DNA of 64,000 nucleotides from Aeromonas dhakensis (GTDB lineage: Bacteria; Pseudomonadota; Gammaproteobacteria; Enterobacterales; Aeromonadaceae): assembly GCF_000820305.1 (NCBI RefSeq), contig NZ_CDBH01000049.1, forward strand, positions 1 through 64,000, given 5' to 3'. Shown piece after piece: positions 36,659 to 44,999 of the stretch (position 1 is the first letter of the stretch; every line of letters begins with the position of its first letter). The notes under the pieces were generated by a model. It searched no databases. It saw only the letters and a program-made list of their open reading frames with translations, and was not told the DNA's origin. The translations under genes and the position numbers were made by a program.

Positions 36659-37159
36659 TCAGTAAGGGGCGGGGTCGATGGTGCGCTCCAGCACGATCGC
36701 CTTGGCCCGGTAGCCGGCCAGCTCGCGGCGATAGCACTCGGTGAACCCTCGGCGCTGCCAGAAGGACAAGGCGACCTCATTGCTGGCAATGACCGACAGC
36801 CGCAGTCGGGTTGCGCCCCAAGCGCGAGCCAGCGTGCAGGCGTGCAGATAGAGCGCCTGACCGCGGCCGGCCCCCTGCCAGGGCTCGCCCACCAGCAGCA
36901 GCCCCAGATAGGCGGTGGTGGGCTCGGGATAGCCGCGCAGCAGATCGAGCACGGCGGTAAGCTCCCCCGCCTCCCAGCGCCCGATCACCTGTTTGGCAGA
37001 GAAGGGCAGCGTCGGCGGACAGGCCGTGAGCGCCTCCTCTGCTGCCTGGGCGCAGAGCGGTGCGTGACTTATCGCCGCCTGATAGGCCGGAGCCAGTTCG
37101 AACAGCCGCTGCAGGGCGGGCGCATCGCTTGCCTGCAGCTGACGCAGCTCAGTTGGCAT
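36659..37159 (-). CDS. GNAT family N-acetyltransferase overlapping dsbD
   Basis: A 166-residue GNAT protein. The acetyl-CoA loop is GEPWQGAGRGQALYLHA, and the C-terminal motif is NEVALSFWQRRGFTECYRRE. The substrate is unknown. It is last in the leftward cutA-dsbD cluster. Its ATG lies within the last codons of dsbD (11-nt overlap), so it is likely translated by coupling. An in-frame TTG two codons upstream is a less likely start. Confidence 0.87.
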   Translation of the reverse strand: MPTELRQLQASDAPALQRLFELAPAYQAAISHAPLCAQAAEEALTACPPTLPFSAKQVIGRWEAGELTAVLDLLRGYPEPTTAYLGLLLVGEPWQGAGRGQALYLHACTLARAWGATRLRLSVIASNEVALSFWQRRGFTECYRRELAGYRAKAIVLERTIDPAPY

Positions 37160-38930
37160 CGCCAATCCTGTCCAGCTGACCGAGGAACTCGGCGGGCCCC
37201 ATAAAGCCGGTCACCCGCTGGCCGCTCACTTCATTGCCGGCGCGGTCGAAGAAGATCAGGGTCGGCAGGCCCAGCACGTTGAGACCGTTGAGCAGTTCCA
37301 CATCGGCATCGTCGTTGGCGGTGACGTCCGCCTGCAGCAGTACCATCTGGCCGAAGCGCTCGCGCACGGCGGGGTCACTGAAGGTCTTGTGTTCGAACTC
37401 CTTGCAGGCCACGCACCAGTCGGCATAGAGATCGAGCAGCACCGGCTTGCCGCGGGCGGCGGCCAGCTGGGTCTTGAGATCGTCCAGGGTCTTGATGCGG
37501 ATGAAGGCCGGCGTCTCGGCCTGGGCGGCGACGCTGGCGCCCGGGGAGGGCAGCAGCAGATCCTTGCCCACCACCACGGCGCTGATCATCGCCAGCAGCA
37601 GCACGAAACCGCGCAGGCTGCGCCCCACCGAATGTTGCTGGTGCTGGTTGTGATGGTAGAGGTAGCCGCACAGCAGCAACCCCCAGCCGAGCCAGGCCAG
37701 GGTGGCGACCTGATCGCTCCACAGCCTGGAGAGCAGCAGGATGGGCACTGCCAGCAGCGCAAACCCGAACAGCTGCTTGATCACGTCCATCCAGGCGCCC
37801 GCCTTGGGCAGCAGCTTGCCGCCCGAGGTGCCGAGCAGCAGCAGCGGTAGCCCCATGCCGAGCGACAGGGCGTAGAGGGCCGCGCCGCCGAGCCAGAGAT
37901 CGCCGCTCTGGGCCACGTAGATGAGGGCGCCGGAGAGGGGGGCCGTGGTGCAGGGGGAGCAGACCAGGCCGGAGATCATCCCCATGATGCCGACCCCGAG
38001 CACGGAGCCGCCCTGCTGGCGGTTGGAGAGACCGGAGAGGCGGGTCTGCAGGCTGCTCGGCAGCTGCAGGGTGTAGAGCCCGAACATGGAGAGGGCCAGC
38101 AGCACGAACATCACCGAGAGCCCAATCAGCACATAGGGGTGCTGCAGCGCCGCCTGGAATTTCAAGCCTGCCGACGCCACCACCAGCCCGAGCAGGGTGT
38201 AGGTGACCGCCATCCCCTGCACGTAGACGAAGGAGAGCAGGAAAGCGCGGCGGGTGGAGAGGCGATGGCCGGCCCCGGCGATGATCCCGGTCAGGATGGG
38301 ATACATGGGGAAGACGCAGGGGGTGAAGGCGAGGCCGAGCCCCAGTGCGAAGAAGGCGGCGACGCTGAGCCAGAACCCCTGGTTGCCGAGGGCGGCCGCC
38401 AGCTGATCCTGCTGACTGCTGGCCGGTGTGGGCTGGTCAGGTTGCTCGCTCTGCTGGGCGGTGAGCGGCTGGATGCTGATCAGCTTGTCGGTGGGGGGAT
38501 AGCAGAGGCCGTCGGTACAGCCCTGATAGCTGACCTTGAGACTGGCCTGCTGGCCCGCCTCGGTCAGGGTGACGGGGATCTGCACCTCCCGGTAATAGAC
38601 CTGGGTCTTGCCGAAGAAGTCGTCTTCATGATCGGTGCCGGCGGGCAGCACCGGCTCCTCGAAGGTGAGGTTCTCGCCCTGGAAGCTGAAGCGGTGGCGG
38701 TAGAGGTAGTAGTCGTCGGCGATGCGCAGGCGCAGCAGCAGCCGGTTGCCCTGCTGTTCGCTCTCGAGGACGAACGCCTCGTCCACTTTCAGAAATTTGG
38801 GCTGGGCGCTGGCCTCGATGCCGAGGGCACTCAGCAGATCCGTGCTGCTGGCCCGGGCCGGCAGTGAGCCCAGCCCGGCCAGCAGGGCGCAGAGCAACAG
38901 CAGGGGAGAGAGCAGGCGAGACGGCGTCAT
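37149..38930 (-). CDS. dsbD: Thiol:disulfide interchange protein DsbD
   Basis: A 593-residue inner-membrane electron carrier that passes reducing power from cytoplasmic thioredoxin to the periplasm (DsbC, cytochrome maturation). The signal peptide (about 1-27) is followed by the N-terminal domain with the Cys pair in SYQGCTDGLCYPP. About eight membrane helices carry the two transmembrane Cys (AFTPCVFPMYP and LVCSPCTTAP), and the C-terminal thioredoxin domain has DWCVACKEF. It overlaps cutA by 4 nt upstream and the acetyltransferase by 11 nt downstream. Confidence 0.96.
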   Translation of the reverse strand: MTPSRLLSPLLLLCALLAGLGSLPARASSTDLLSALGIEASAQPKFLKVDEAFVLESEQQGNRLLLRLRIADDYYLYRHRFSFQGENLTFEEPVLPAGTDHEDDFFGKTQVYYREVQIPVTLTEAGQQASLKVSYQGCTDGLCYPPTDKLISIQPLTAQQSEQPDQPTPASSQQDQLAAALGNQGFWLSVAAFFALGLGLAFTPCVFPMYPILTGIIAGAGHRLSTRRAFLLSFVYVQGMAVTYTLLGLVVASAGLKFQAALQHPYVLIGLSVMFVLLALSMFGLYTLQLPSSLQTRLSGLSNRQQGGSVLGVGIMGMISGLVCSPCTTAPLSGALIYVAQSGDLWLGGAALYALSLGMGLPLLLLGTSGGKLLPKAGAWMDVIKQLFGFALLAVPILLLSRLWSDQVATLAWLGWGLLLCGYLYHHNQHQQHSVGRSLRGFVLLLAMISAVVVGKDLLLPSPGASVAAQAETPAFIRIKTLDDLKTQLAAARGKPVLLDLYADWCVACKEFEHKTFSDPAVRERFGQMVLLQADVTANDDADVELLNGLNVLGLPTLIFFDRAGNEVSGQRVTGFMGPAEFLGQLDRIGDAN

Positions 38931-39244
38931 GAGGTTTCCTGTTTTATCCAGTCGAGATAGGGCTGGTGGCCCTGGCTTGTCGGCAGCGCCAGGATCTCCG
39001 GCACCTCATAGGGGTGATGAGCAAGGATGCACTGGCGCAGCGGCTCGAACAGGGCCGCTTGCGACTTGATGATGAGCTGGATCTCCGTGGCCCGCTCGAT
39101 CCGGCCCTGCCAGCGATAGACGGAGGTGAGGCCGGGCAGCTGGTTGATGCAGGCCGCCAGCCGCCGGTCGAGCAGTTGTTCGCAGATGAGGTCGGCACTG
39201 GCCTCATCCGGGCAGGTGCAAAGCACCAGAATGGCGTCAGTCAT
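38927..39244 (-). CDS. cutA: CutA divalent-cation tolerance protein
   Basis: A 105-residue protein of the trimeric CutA family, with motifs LVLCTCPDEASADLICEQLLDRRLAACIN, SVYRWQGRIE and HPYEVPEILALP, and the conserved C-terminal YLDWI. The family is tied to copper tolerance and to stability of the neighbouring DsbD system, though the biochemical role is unclear. The ATG before TDAILVL was chosen over an upstream extension that is not conserved. cutA next to dsbD is the usual order. Confidence 0.95.
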   Translation of the reverse strand: MTDAILVLCTCPDEASADLICEQLLDRRLAACINQLPGLTSVYRWQGRIERATEIQLIIKSQAALFEPLRQCILAHHPYEVPEILALPTSQGHQPYLDWIKQETS

Positions 39245-39437
39245 GGTGAAATTTCTCGTCCGTACCGGGCGGCAAGGCGCCCGCAAACCAGTGGCTACTA
39301 TACCTAGCGACGGGTCAAATAGCATCTGGCGCACTTTGCGGCTGCGACATGAAAATAAGTGGGGGGCATGAGATAGACGCTGTCAGAGCGACAAGGCAGA
39401 ATGAGCGGGCTTGTTCCCATTCGACGTAAGGAAATGT

Positions 39438-39776
39438 ATGACCCAACAGAATGAGCAGCAGAGAAACCGCATGTTGAGCCTGTTGCGCGAAGGTGAGCGC
39501 CGTATGTTGGTGCAACTGGCCGGTCTGCTGCGTACCAGTGCCGATGAAATCAATGCCGAGCTGGAAAAAGAGGAGTTGCTGGAGACCCTGGAGCAACCGG
39601 TCACGGTGGAGTATCTCAACGGTGTGGTGCAACACCATCTGTTCGAGCGCCTGCACAAGGGTGACATGGTGGCGGCCCAGCGTCTGCTGACCCAGTACCA
39701 GAGCGACCTTGAGGCCATGCTGACCCAGGAGGCCGAGGCAGAGGCCCAGACCGAAGAGCTGAAGGCACAAGCCTGA
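39438..39776 (+). CDS. Hypothetical helical protein
   Basis: A 112-residue protein, highly charged and predicted to be all-helical with coiled-coil character (LVQLAGLLRTSADEINAELE ... EAMLTQEAEAEAQTEELKAQ). It has no signal peptide or membrane segment. I do not recognise a family. The start has AAGGA 7 nt upstream, and a terminator follows, which supports a real monocistronic gene. Nothing in the neighbours indicates a function. Confidence 0.75.
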   Translation: MTQQNEQQRNRMLSLLREGERRMLVQLAGLLRTSADEINAELEKEELLETLEQPVTVEYLNGVVQHHLFERLHKGDMVAAQRLLTQYQSDLEAMLTQEAEAEAQTEELKAQA

Positions 39777-39812
39777 AGGCCGCGGCAGGCCCGCCGGGCT
39801 TGTCCTCCCCCA

Positions 39813-39851
39813 GCACCATCATGCCTCTTGCATGATGGTGCCTCGTTTTTC
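39813..39851. terminator. Bidirectional terminator
   Basis: A perfect 12-bp stem (GCACCATCATGC, loop CTCTT) is followed by CTCGTTTTT on the plus strand. It separates the convergent hypothetical gene and PACE efflux gene. Confidence 0.82.
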
Positions 39852-39871
39852 CCACCGTTTTTTGCCGTCGT

Positions 39872-40309
39872 TCAACCCAGTGCGTTCTGCTGCCACTGAC
39901 CCGGGATCGGGTACACCTTGTCGTAACTCCAGTTGTAGACGAAGGCGTAGACCAGATAGAAGGTCACGAAGCCGATGTTGAGCGCCAGCGCCGCCAGCAG
40001 GGCGAGATCCAGCCACCAGGCGATGACCGGCAGGGTGAGCGCCATGAAGCCCCCTTCAAAGCCGAACGCATGGACCACGCGCTGCCACAAGGTCTTGTGC
40101 GGGTGACCCTGGTACTTGAGCAGCAGCTTGTCGAAGCCGATATTGTAGACATAGTTCCAGACGGTGGCCAGTACCGAGAACAGGACGGCCAGCGGCCCCA
40201 TGTGGCTGAGCTCGATGCCTGTGATCCAGCTGGCCAGGGGGGCTGCGATGAGCAGACCTATCACTTCAAAGCCGATGGCGTGGCGGATACGGTCATTGCG
40301 GGTACGCAT
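39872..40309 (-). CDS. PACE family multidrug efflux transporter
   Basis: A 145-residue inner-membrane protein with four hydrophobic helices arranged as two tandem bacterial transmembrane pair domains. The PACE motifs include RIRHAIGFEVIGLLIAAPLA, VWNYVYNIGFDKLL and FVYNWSYDKVYPIP. The family exports chlorhexidine-type biocides and short diamines. A LysR regulator is divergently transcribed, the usual arrangement for AceI/AceR-like pairs. The start has an AGAGGA site. Confidence 0.9.
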   Translation of the reverse strand: MRTRNDRIRHAIGFEVIGLLIAAPLASWITGIELSHMGPLAVLFSVLATVWNYVYNIGFDKLLLKYQGHPHKTLWQRVVHAFGFEGGFMALTLPVIAWWLDLALLAALALNIGFVTFYLVYAFVYNWSYDKVYPIPGQWQQNALG

Positions 40310-40386
40310 AAATTCCTCTCTTTAAACAGCTATGTTGACTGACTGGTTGGCAATCTATCCCTATTTGTTGATAGTTTCACGTTGGT

Positions 40387-40409
40387 ATCCATCGCTAAAA
40401 TAGATGGAT
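40387..40409. promoter_or_regulatory. Inverted repeat between PACE and LysR genes
   Basis: ATCCATC and GATGGAT are perfect 7-bp arms with a 9-bp AT-rich spacer (GCTAAAATA). They lie 25-47 bp before the LysR start and about 78 bp before the PACE start, a suitable position for a LysR-type operator of both genes. Confidence 0.5.
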
Positions 40410-40433
40410 GACCGCATTTGCAGGAGCAGGACG

Positions 40434-41312
40434 ATGAACCCATCGCTGGAACAACTCAGGGTATTGCTGGCCGCCGCGCAGGCAGGCTCCTTCTCGGCGG
40501 CCGCGCGCCAGCTGGGCAAGGCGCAGTCGGTAGTCAGTACCGCCATCGCCAATCTGGAGATAGATCTGGGGCTGGAGCTGTTCGATCGCAGCGGCCGCTA
40601 TCCGGTGCTGACCGAGGCGGGCGTGCGCATCAGCCAGGAGGCAGGCATCTTGCTGGCCCAGAGCGCCCGCTTGCAGGCCATCGCCGGCGAGCTGGCCAGC
40701 GGCGTCGAGTCGCGCCTGACCCTGGCCATCGATGATGACTCCCATCTGCCCTGGCTCGGCGCCGTGTTGGAGGAGTTCGCCACCCACTACCCGACGGTTG
40801 AGCTGGAGCTGCTGTTTCCGCTGATGGAGGATCTCACCGAGATGCTGATCAGCGGCCGCGCCCAGCTCGGCATCAGCTATCAGAAGGAGCACCCGCAGCA
40901 GGAGATCGTGGCCCGCTCGCTGGGAGGCGTCGCCATGCCACTGGTGGTCTCCCCCGAACATCCGCTGGCCCACAAGGCGCCGCTGCGGGAGAGCGATCTG
41001 CAGGGGGCTCGCCAGCTGCTGGTGACAGGGCGACGGGAGGGGACGGAGCGCCATCGCTTTCGCCTGTCGGCGCAGGTGTGGTGGGTAGAGGGGGATCTCG
41101 GGATCCTGGAGCTGGTGAAACTGGGGCTGGGGTGGGCGGCAGTGCCCGATTTTCTGCTGCACCGGCCGCTGGCTCGGGGCGAGGTGGTGGTGCTCAAGCC
41201 GGACTTCATCACCCAGCCCGAGCTGGCGCTGGAGCTGCAGTGGCATCGCGCCCGCCCGCTCGGGCAGGCGGGGCGCTGGCTGAAGGAGGCTCTGCTGGCG
41301 CGGGTGCGCTAG
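40434..41312 (+). CDS. LysR family transcriptional regulator of the PACE gene
   Basis: A 292-residue LysR regulator. The N-terminal winged helix (about 3-60: LRVLLAAAQAGSFSAAARQLGKAQSVVSTAIANLE) is followed by a periplasmic-binding-protein-like effector domain (from about 90, TLAIDDDSHLPWLGAVL). It is divergent from the PACE efflux gene and likely controls it in response to its substrate, as AceR does for AceI; this is inference from layout. The ATG before NPSLEQ has AGGAG upstream. Confidence 0.92.
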   Translation: MNPSLEQLRVLLAAAQAGSFSAAARQLGKAQSVVSTAIANLEIDLGLELFDRSGRYPVLTEAGVRISQEAGILLAQSARLQAIAGELASGVESRLTLAIDDDSHLPWLGAVLEEFATHYPTVELELLFPLMEDLTEMLISGRAQLGISYQKEHPQQEIVARSLGGVAMPLVVSPEHPLAHKAPLRESDLQGARQLLVTGRREGTERHRFRLSAQVWWVEGDLGILELVKLGLGWAAVPDFLLHRPLARGEVVVLKPDFITQPELALELQWHRARPLGQAGRWLKEALLARVR

Positions 41313-41330
41313 CAGGACGCTTTGCTTCGT

Positions 41331-42236
41331 TTACTCGGTCAGCTGATAGGGGAGGGGCTGCAGGGTCAGGCTTGAGCCTTCTTCCTGCTTGAGCCGGAAA
41401 CGGGCGTCGGCCTCGGTGTCCTTGGGCAGCACGGCGGTGAGCCACAGCTCGCCATCCTGCTGCCAGGCGTTGAGCACCATGCCGCTGCGGCGCCAGTTGT
41501 CACCGAGCTGGATCTCCAGGGTGTCGCCGCTGGTAACCGGGGTAGTGGCAGTGCCGCTCAGCACGAACAGGGCGCGGTTGTTGGCGCCGCGATACTTGGC
41601 GCGGGCCACCGTCTCCTGCCCCATGTAGCAGCCCTTGGTGAAGCTGATGCCATCGAGCGCCTGCAGGTTGAGCATCTGGGGAATGTACTCACCCTGATGA
41701 ACCGCCTCCAGATGGGGGATGCCGGCCTTGATCTCCAGTCCCCACCAGAGCGACTCGGGGCCGCTGGGCAGGGCCAGCGCCAGCGGCTGTTCGCTGACCA
41801 GCAGCCAGCGATCGGCTTCGATCCGCACCGCCATGCCACCCTCGATGAGGCCGCTCTGCTGCAGGTCGTATTGCCCCGCGATCCAGCCATCGGCTCCCTG
41901 ACCGGCCACGCCGACCGCCTGGCCGTGATTTTCGCTGATCTCGACCTTGGCAAAGATCGCGAACTTCTTGAGCTCGGGCAGCTGGCGAGCCAGCACCGAC
42001 GGCTTGGTCAGCATCAGCAGGCGATCGCTCAGGCAGAGCAGGCGAAAATCGCTCCACAGCTTGCCCTTGGGATCGCAGTGACCGCCCAGGGTGTGCTGGC
42101 CCGGTTGCAGGGCGTTGACGTCACAGGTGACCTGACCCTGCAGGTATTTGGCGCGATCCGGGCCGCTCAGGCTGGTGATGGCCAGATCGGTCAGAGGGAA
42201 CAGGGTTGGCTCGGCAGGAAGGATTGGCAGGCTCAC
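41331..42236 (-). CDS. ygfZ: tRNA-modifying protein YgfZ (folate-binding)
   Basis: A 301-residue protein of the GcvT-like family. The hallmark KGCYMGQE motif with its essential Cys lies near residue 220, and the N-terminal folate fold has LSGPDRAKYLQGQVTCDV. It supports assembly or repair of some iron-sulfur enzymes such as MiaB. The start codon is GTG. It is divergent from sdhE, the same pairing as in E. coli. Confidence 0.93.
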   Translation of the reverse strand: MSLPILPAEPTLFPLTDLAITSLSGPDRAKYLQGQVTCDVNALQPGQHTLGGHCDPKGKLWSDFRLLCLSDRLLMLTKPSVLARQLPELKKFAIFAKVEISENHGQAVGVAGQGADGWIAGQYDLQQSGLIEGGMAVRIEADRWLLVSEQPLALALPSGPESLWWGLEIKAGIPHLEAVHQGEYIPQMLNLQALDGISFTKGCYMGQETVARAKYRGANNRALFVLSGTATTPVTSGDTLEIQLGDNWRRSGMVLNAWQQDGELWLTAVLPKDTEADARFRLKQEEGSSLTLQPLPYQLTE

Positions 42237-42349
42237 GATGGCATTCCAGAGACAGAAAGTATGTGACCTGCATGGTAAAGACGTAAGGAATGTTTGTCAG
42301 CCGGAAAATCCAGCTGGTACCATCGCCGGGTCTTTGTAAGGAGAGTTCC

Positions 42350-42619
42350 ATGTTGAGCCCAATTGAAAAATCCCGCCTGAAGTGGGCCTGCCGCCGTGGC
42401 ATGCTCGAGCTGGATGTGATCTTTATGCCCTTCTTTGAGCACGAGTTCGATGGCTTGAGCGAGGCCGATCAGCAGACCTTCATCCGCCTGCTGGAGTGCG
42501 AGGATCCGGAGCTGTTCCGCTGGAGCATGGGCCACGGCGTGCCGGAAGACCCCGCCTTCGCCGCCATGATCCCGCTGATCCTGGAACGCAATCAGGCCCG
42601 TCACGATCGCCAGCGTTGA
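42350..42619 (+). CDS. sdhE: FAD assembly factor SdhE
   Basis: An 89-residue all-helical protein with the RGxxE flavin-attachment motif (CRRGMLELD, about 15-23). It is needed to attach FAD to succinate dehydrogenase. The ATG has an AAGGAG site. It forms a two-gene unit with ygfX, 19 bp downstream, and is divergent from ygfZ. Confidence 0.95.
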   Translation: MLSPIEKSRLKWACRRGMLELDVIFMPFFEHEFDGLSEADQQTFIRLLECEDPELFRWSMGHGVPEDPAFAAMIPLILERNQARHDRQR

Positions 42620-42638
42620 TCCATCCGTACGGGTGTCG

Positions 42639-43016
42639 ATGCCCGTCACCGTCTCCAGACAGCAGCGTCTGCTGCTGTTGTCGCTGTTTCTGCTGATCCT
42701 GTGGCCGCTGGCCGCCCTGATCCACGGCTGGCAGTGGGCACTGTTGCTGCCCTGCTGGGGTTTGGGGTTGTGGCGTGCCTGGCTCGACACGAGCCGGATG
42801 ACCGGTGTGCTGGAGTGGGACGGGCAGTGGCTCAGCTGGCAGGGCAACCGCTATCAGCTGGGGGCGGGCAGCCGCATCTGGCCTGGCGTGCTCTGGCTGC
42901 AGCTGGTAGCGTTGGAGCGTCCCGCCAGCCGGCTCTGGCTGTTCAGCGATGCGCTGGCACCGGCCCACTACCGCACGCTGGCTCGCGCCATCCACTTCTC
43001 CCAGCAGACCCGCTAG
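42639..43016 (+). CDS. ygfX: YgfX-like membrane protein
   Basis: A 125-residue protein with two adjacent N-terminal membrane helices (about 12-30 and 34-52) and a soluble beta-rich domain (SWQGNRYQLGAG ... RLWLFSDALAPAHYRTLARAI). Position after sdhE and this layout match YgfX/CptA, which interacts with cytoskeletal proteins in E. coli and is sometimes paired with SdhE. The ATG at 42639 is used; a GTG two codons earlier is possible, and neither has a strong ribosome-binding site. Confidence 0.82.
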   Translation: MPVTVSRQQRLLLLSLFLLILWPLAALIHGWQWALLLPCWGLGLWRAWLDTSRMTGVLEWDGQWLSWQGNRYQLGAGSRIWPGVLWLQLVALERPASRLWLFSDALAPAHYRTLARAIHFSQQTR

Positions 43017-43035
43017 CCTCTCTTCCCCATAAAAC

Positions 43036-43062
43036 AGATGACCCCGCCGGAGCGAGGTCATC
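43036..43062 (-). terminator. Terminator downstream of the nadB region
   Basis: On the minus strand AGATGACC and GGTCATCT form an 8-bp stem with a GC-rich loop, followed by GTTTTA. It sits beyond both copies of the nadB tail and would also serve convergent ygfX. Confidence 0.7.
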
Positions 43063-43094
43063 TTGGTGTTACTACTTGTTGCTTGCGGCAGAGG

Positions 43095-43176
43095 TTAGTC
43101 CCGCTCCGGCGTCAGCACGGTCGGCTTGGAGTCCGGCTGCATGTCCGGGTAGTCCGGGTTGCAGCAGTGCAGGCCT
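43095..43176 (-). pseudogene. Duplicated 3' end of nadB
   Basis: This segment closely matches the last 75-80 bases of nadB (43210-43287), 115 bp away. Read in the nadB frame it encodes [20 protein letters not shown], then LTPERD and its own stop (TAA). The gene copy has [20 protein letters not shown] with TPERD and TGA. A 3-base insertion keeps the frame. It has no start codon and no upstream part, so it is a remnant of a tail duplication, or the original end displaced by recombination. Confidence 0.85.
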
Positions 43177-43209
43177 CGGGACCTTCAGGCTTATTGCTGA
43201 GCAAAAAGA

Positions 43210-44817
43210 TCAATCCCGCTCTGGTGTCAGCACGGTCGGCTTGGAGTCCGGCTGTATGTCCGGGTAGTCCAGGTTGTAGTGCAGGCCGCGCGACTCCTTG
43301 CGCTGCAGGGCGCAGTTGACGATGAGCTCGGCCACCTGCAGCAGGTTGCGCAGCTCCAGCAGGTTGTTGGAGACCCGGAAGTTGGCGTAGTACTCCTGCA
43401 CCTCCTGCTTGAGCAGGTCGATGCGGCGCTTGGCACGGGCCAGACGTTTGTTGGTACGCACTATCCCCACGTAGTCCCACATCATCAGCCGCAGCTCGTG
43501 CCAGTTGTGCTGGATCACCACCAGCTCATCCGAATCTTCCACCTTGCTCTCGTCCCACACCGGCAGACGGGGCGGCTCCACGCTCATCGGCAGCTTGGCC
43601 AGGATGTCGGCCCCCGCCTGATGGGCATAGACCACGCATTCGAGCAAGGAGTTGGAGGCCATCCGGTTGGCGCCGTGCAGCCCGGTGTAGGTCACCTCGC
43701 CGATGGCGTAGAGGCCAGGAATGTCGGTCTGGCCGTTGTTGTCGATCATCACGCCACCGCAGGTGTAGTGGGCGGCAGGGACGATGGGCATCGCCTCCTT
43801 GGTGATGTCGATGCCGACCGCGAGGCAGCGCTCATGGATGGTCGGGAAGTGCTTGATGATGAAATCGGCCGGCTTGTGGCTGATGTCCAGATACATGCAG
43901 TCGGCGCCGAGCCGCTTCATCTCGTGGTCGATAGCGCGGGCGACTATGTCTCGCGGTGCCAGCTCGGCCCGCTCGTCGAAGTCGGGCATGAAGCGGCTGC
44001 CGTCGGGGCGGCGCAGATAGGCCCCCTCGCCGCGCAGGGCTTCGGTCAGCAGGAAGTTGGGGTCATCGGGGTGGAACAGGCTGGTGGGGTGGAACTGGTT
44101 GAACTCCAGGTTCGCCACCCGGCAGCCGGCGCGCCACGCCATGGCGATGCCGTCACCGGAGCTGACGTCCGGGTTGGAGGTGTACTGGTACACCTTGGAG
44201 GCGCCACCGGTGGCCAGCGCCACGAAACGGGCGCGGATCACCTCGACCTGCTCGGCGTTGCGGTTCCAGACATAGGCGCCCAGTACCCGGTTGCCCGGCA
44301 GACCCAGCTTGCGGGTGGTGATGAGATCGACCGCGTTGAAGCGCTCCATCAGCTGGATGTTGGGGTGAGCCCGCACCTGGTCGATCAGGGTGAGCTGCAC
44401 CGCCTTGCCGGTGGCATCGGCCGCGTGGAAGATGCGGCGATGGCTGTGGCCCCCTTCGCGGGTCAGGTGATAGTGGGACTCCCCTTCGGCGTCCTCCTCC
44501 TGATCGAAGGGGACTCCCTGCTGGATCAGCCACTGGATGGAGTCGCGGGCGTTGCGGGCGGTGAACTCCACCACGGCCGGGTCACACAACCCGGCCCCGG
44601 CGTTGAGCGTGTCGCTCACGTGGGATTCGATGCTGTCGGTCTCGTCGAACACGGCAGCGATGCCTCCTTGCGCATAGAAAGTGGCCCCTTCACTGATGGG
44701 CCCCTTGCTCAGAACCAGGACTTTGGCCTGGTCTGCCAATCGCAACGCGAGAGACAAACCGGCGGCACCGCTGCCAATGATCAGTACGTCGCAAAGGTAT
44801 TCAACACTTGCTTTCAT
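43210..44817 (-). CDS. nadB: L-aspartate oxidase
   Basis: A 535-residue flavoenzyme that oxidises aspartate to iminoaspartate, the first step of NAD synthesis. The FAD motif [20 protein letters not shown] (from residue 9) and [20 protein letters not shown] are diagnostic, together with [19 protein letters not shown] and [15 protein letters not shown]. The start is the ATG giving [11 protein letters not shown], which matches the E. coli N-terminus in length; an ATG three codons upstream is possible. It is divergent from rpoE, as in relatives. Its 3' end is duplicated downstream. Confidence 0.96.
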   Translation of the reverse strand: MKASVEYLCDVLIIGSGAAGLSLALRLADQAKVLVLSKGPISEGATFYAQGGIAAVFDETDSIESHVSDTLNAGAGLCDPAVVEFTARNARDSIQWLIQQGVPFDQEEDAEGESHYHLTREGGHSHRRIFHAADATGKAVQLTLIDQVRAHPNIQLMERFNAVDLITTRKLGLPGNRVLGAYVWNRNAEQVEVIRARFVALATGGASKVYQYTSNPDVSSGDGIAMAWRAGCRVANLEFNQFHPTSLFHPDDPNFLLTEALRGEGAYLRRPDGSRFMPDFDERAELAPRDIVARAIDHEMKRLGADCMYLDISHKPADFIIKHFPTIHERCLAVGIDITKEAMPIVPAAHYTCGGVMIDNNGQTDIPGLYAIGEVTYTGLHGANRMASNSLLECVVYAHQAGADILAKLPMSVEPPRLPVWDESKVEDSDELVVIQHNWHELRLMMWDYVGIVRTNKRLARAKRRIDLLKQEVQEYYANFRVSNNLLELRNLLQVAELIVNCALQRKESRGLHYNLDYPDIQPDSKPTVLTPERD

Positions 44818-44907
44818 AAGTATCATTGGCCTGGATTAAGAACTGGCACCATGGTAGCCCAAGCGAGGGTGGTGATGCAGCCTGCGTCACATTTTTTTCA
44901 ATGCAAG

Positions 44908-44935
44908 CGAACTTTCCCTGATTCCTCCTGTCTGA
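44908..44935 (+). promoter_or_regulatory. Candidate sigma-E promoter of rpoE
   Basis: CGAACTT, then exactly 16 bases, then TCTGA. This matches the sigma-E consensus (GGAACTT-N16-TCTGA) at all but one position. It lies 65 bp upstream of rpoE, consistent with sigma-E activating its own operon, as known in E. coli. Confidence 0.75.
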
Positions 44936-44999
44936 ACTTGTGCGCTTAGGAAGGGCCGGAAAAGAAAAACGATAACCTGATGGGGGTTTTACGGCTCTG

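Noticed and set aside
39438-39776. Antitoxin-like half of a toxin-antitoxin pair
   Set aside because: There is no adjacent small partner gene, and the neighbours are convergent or divergent housekeeping genes.
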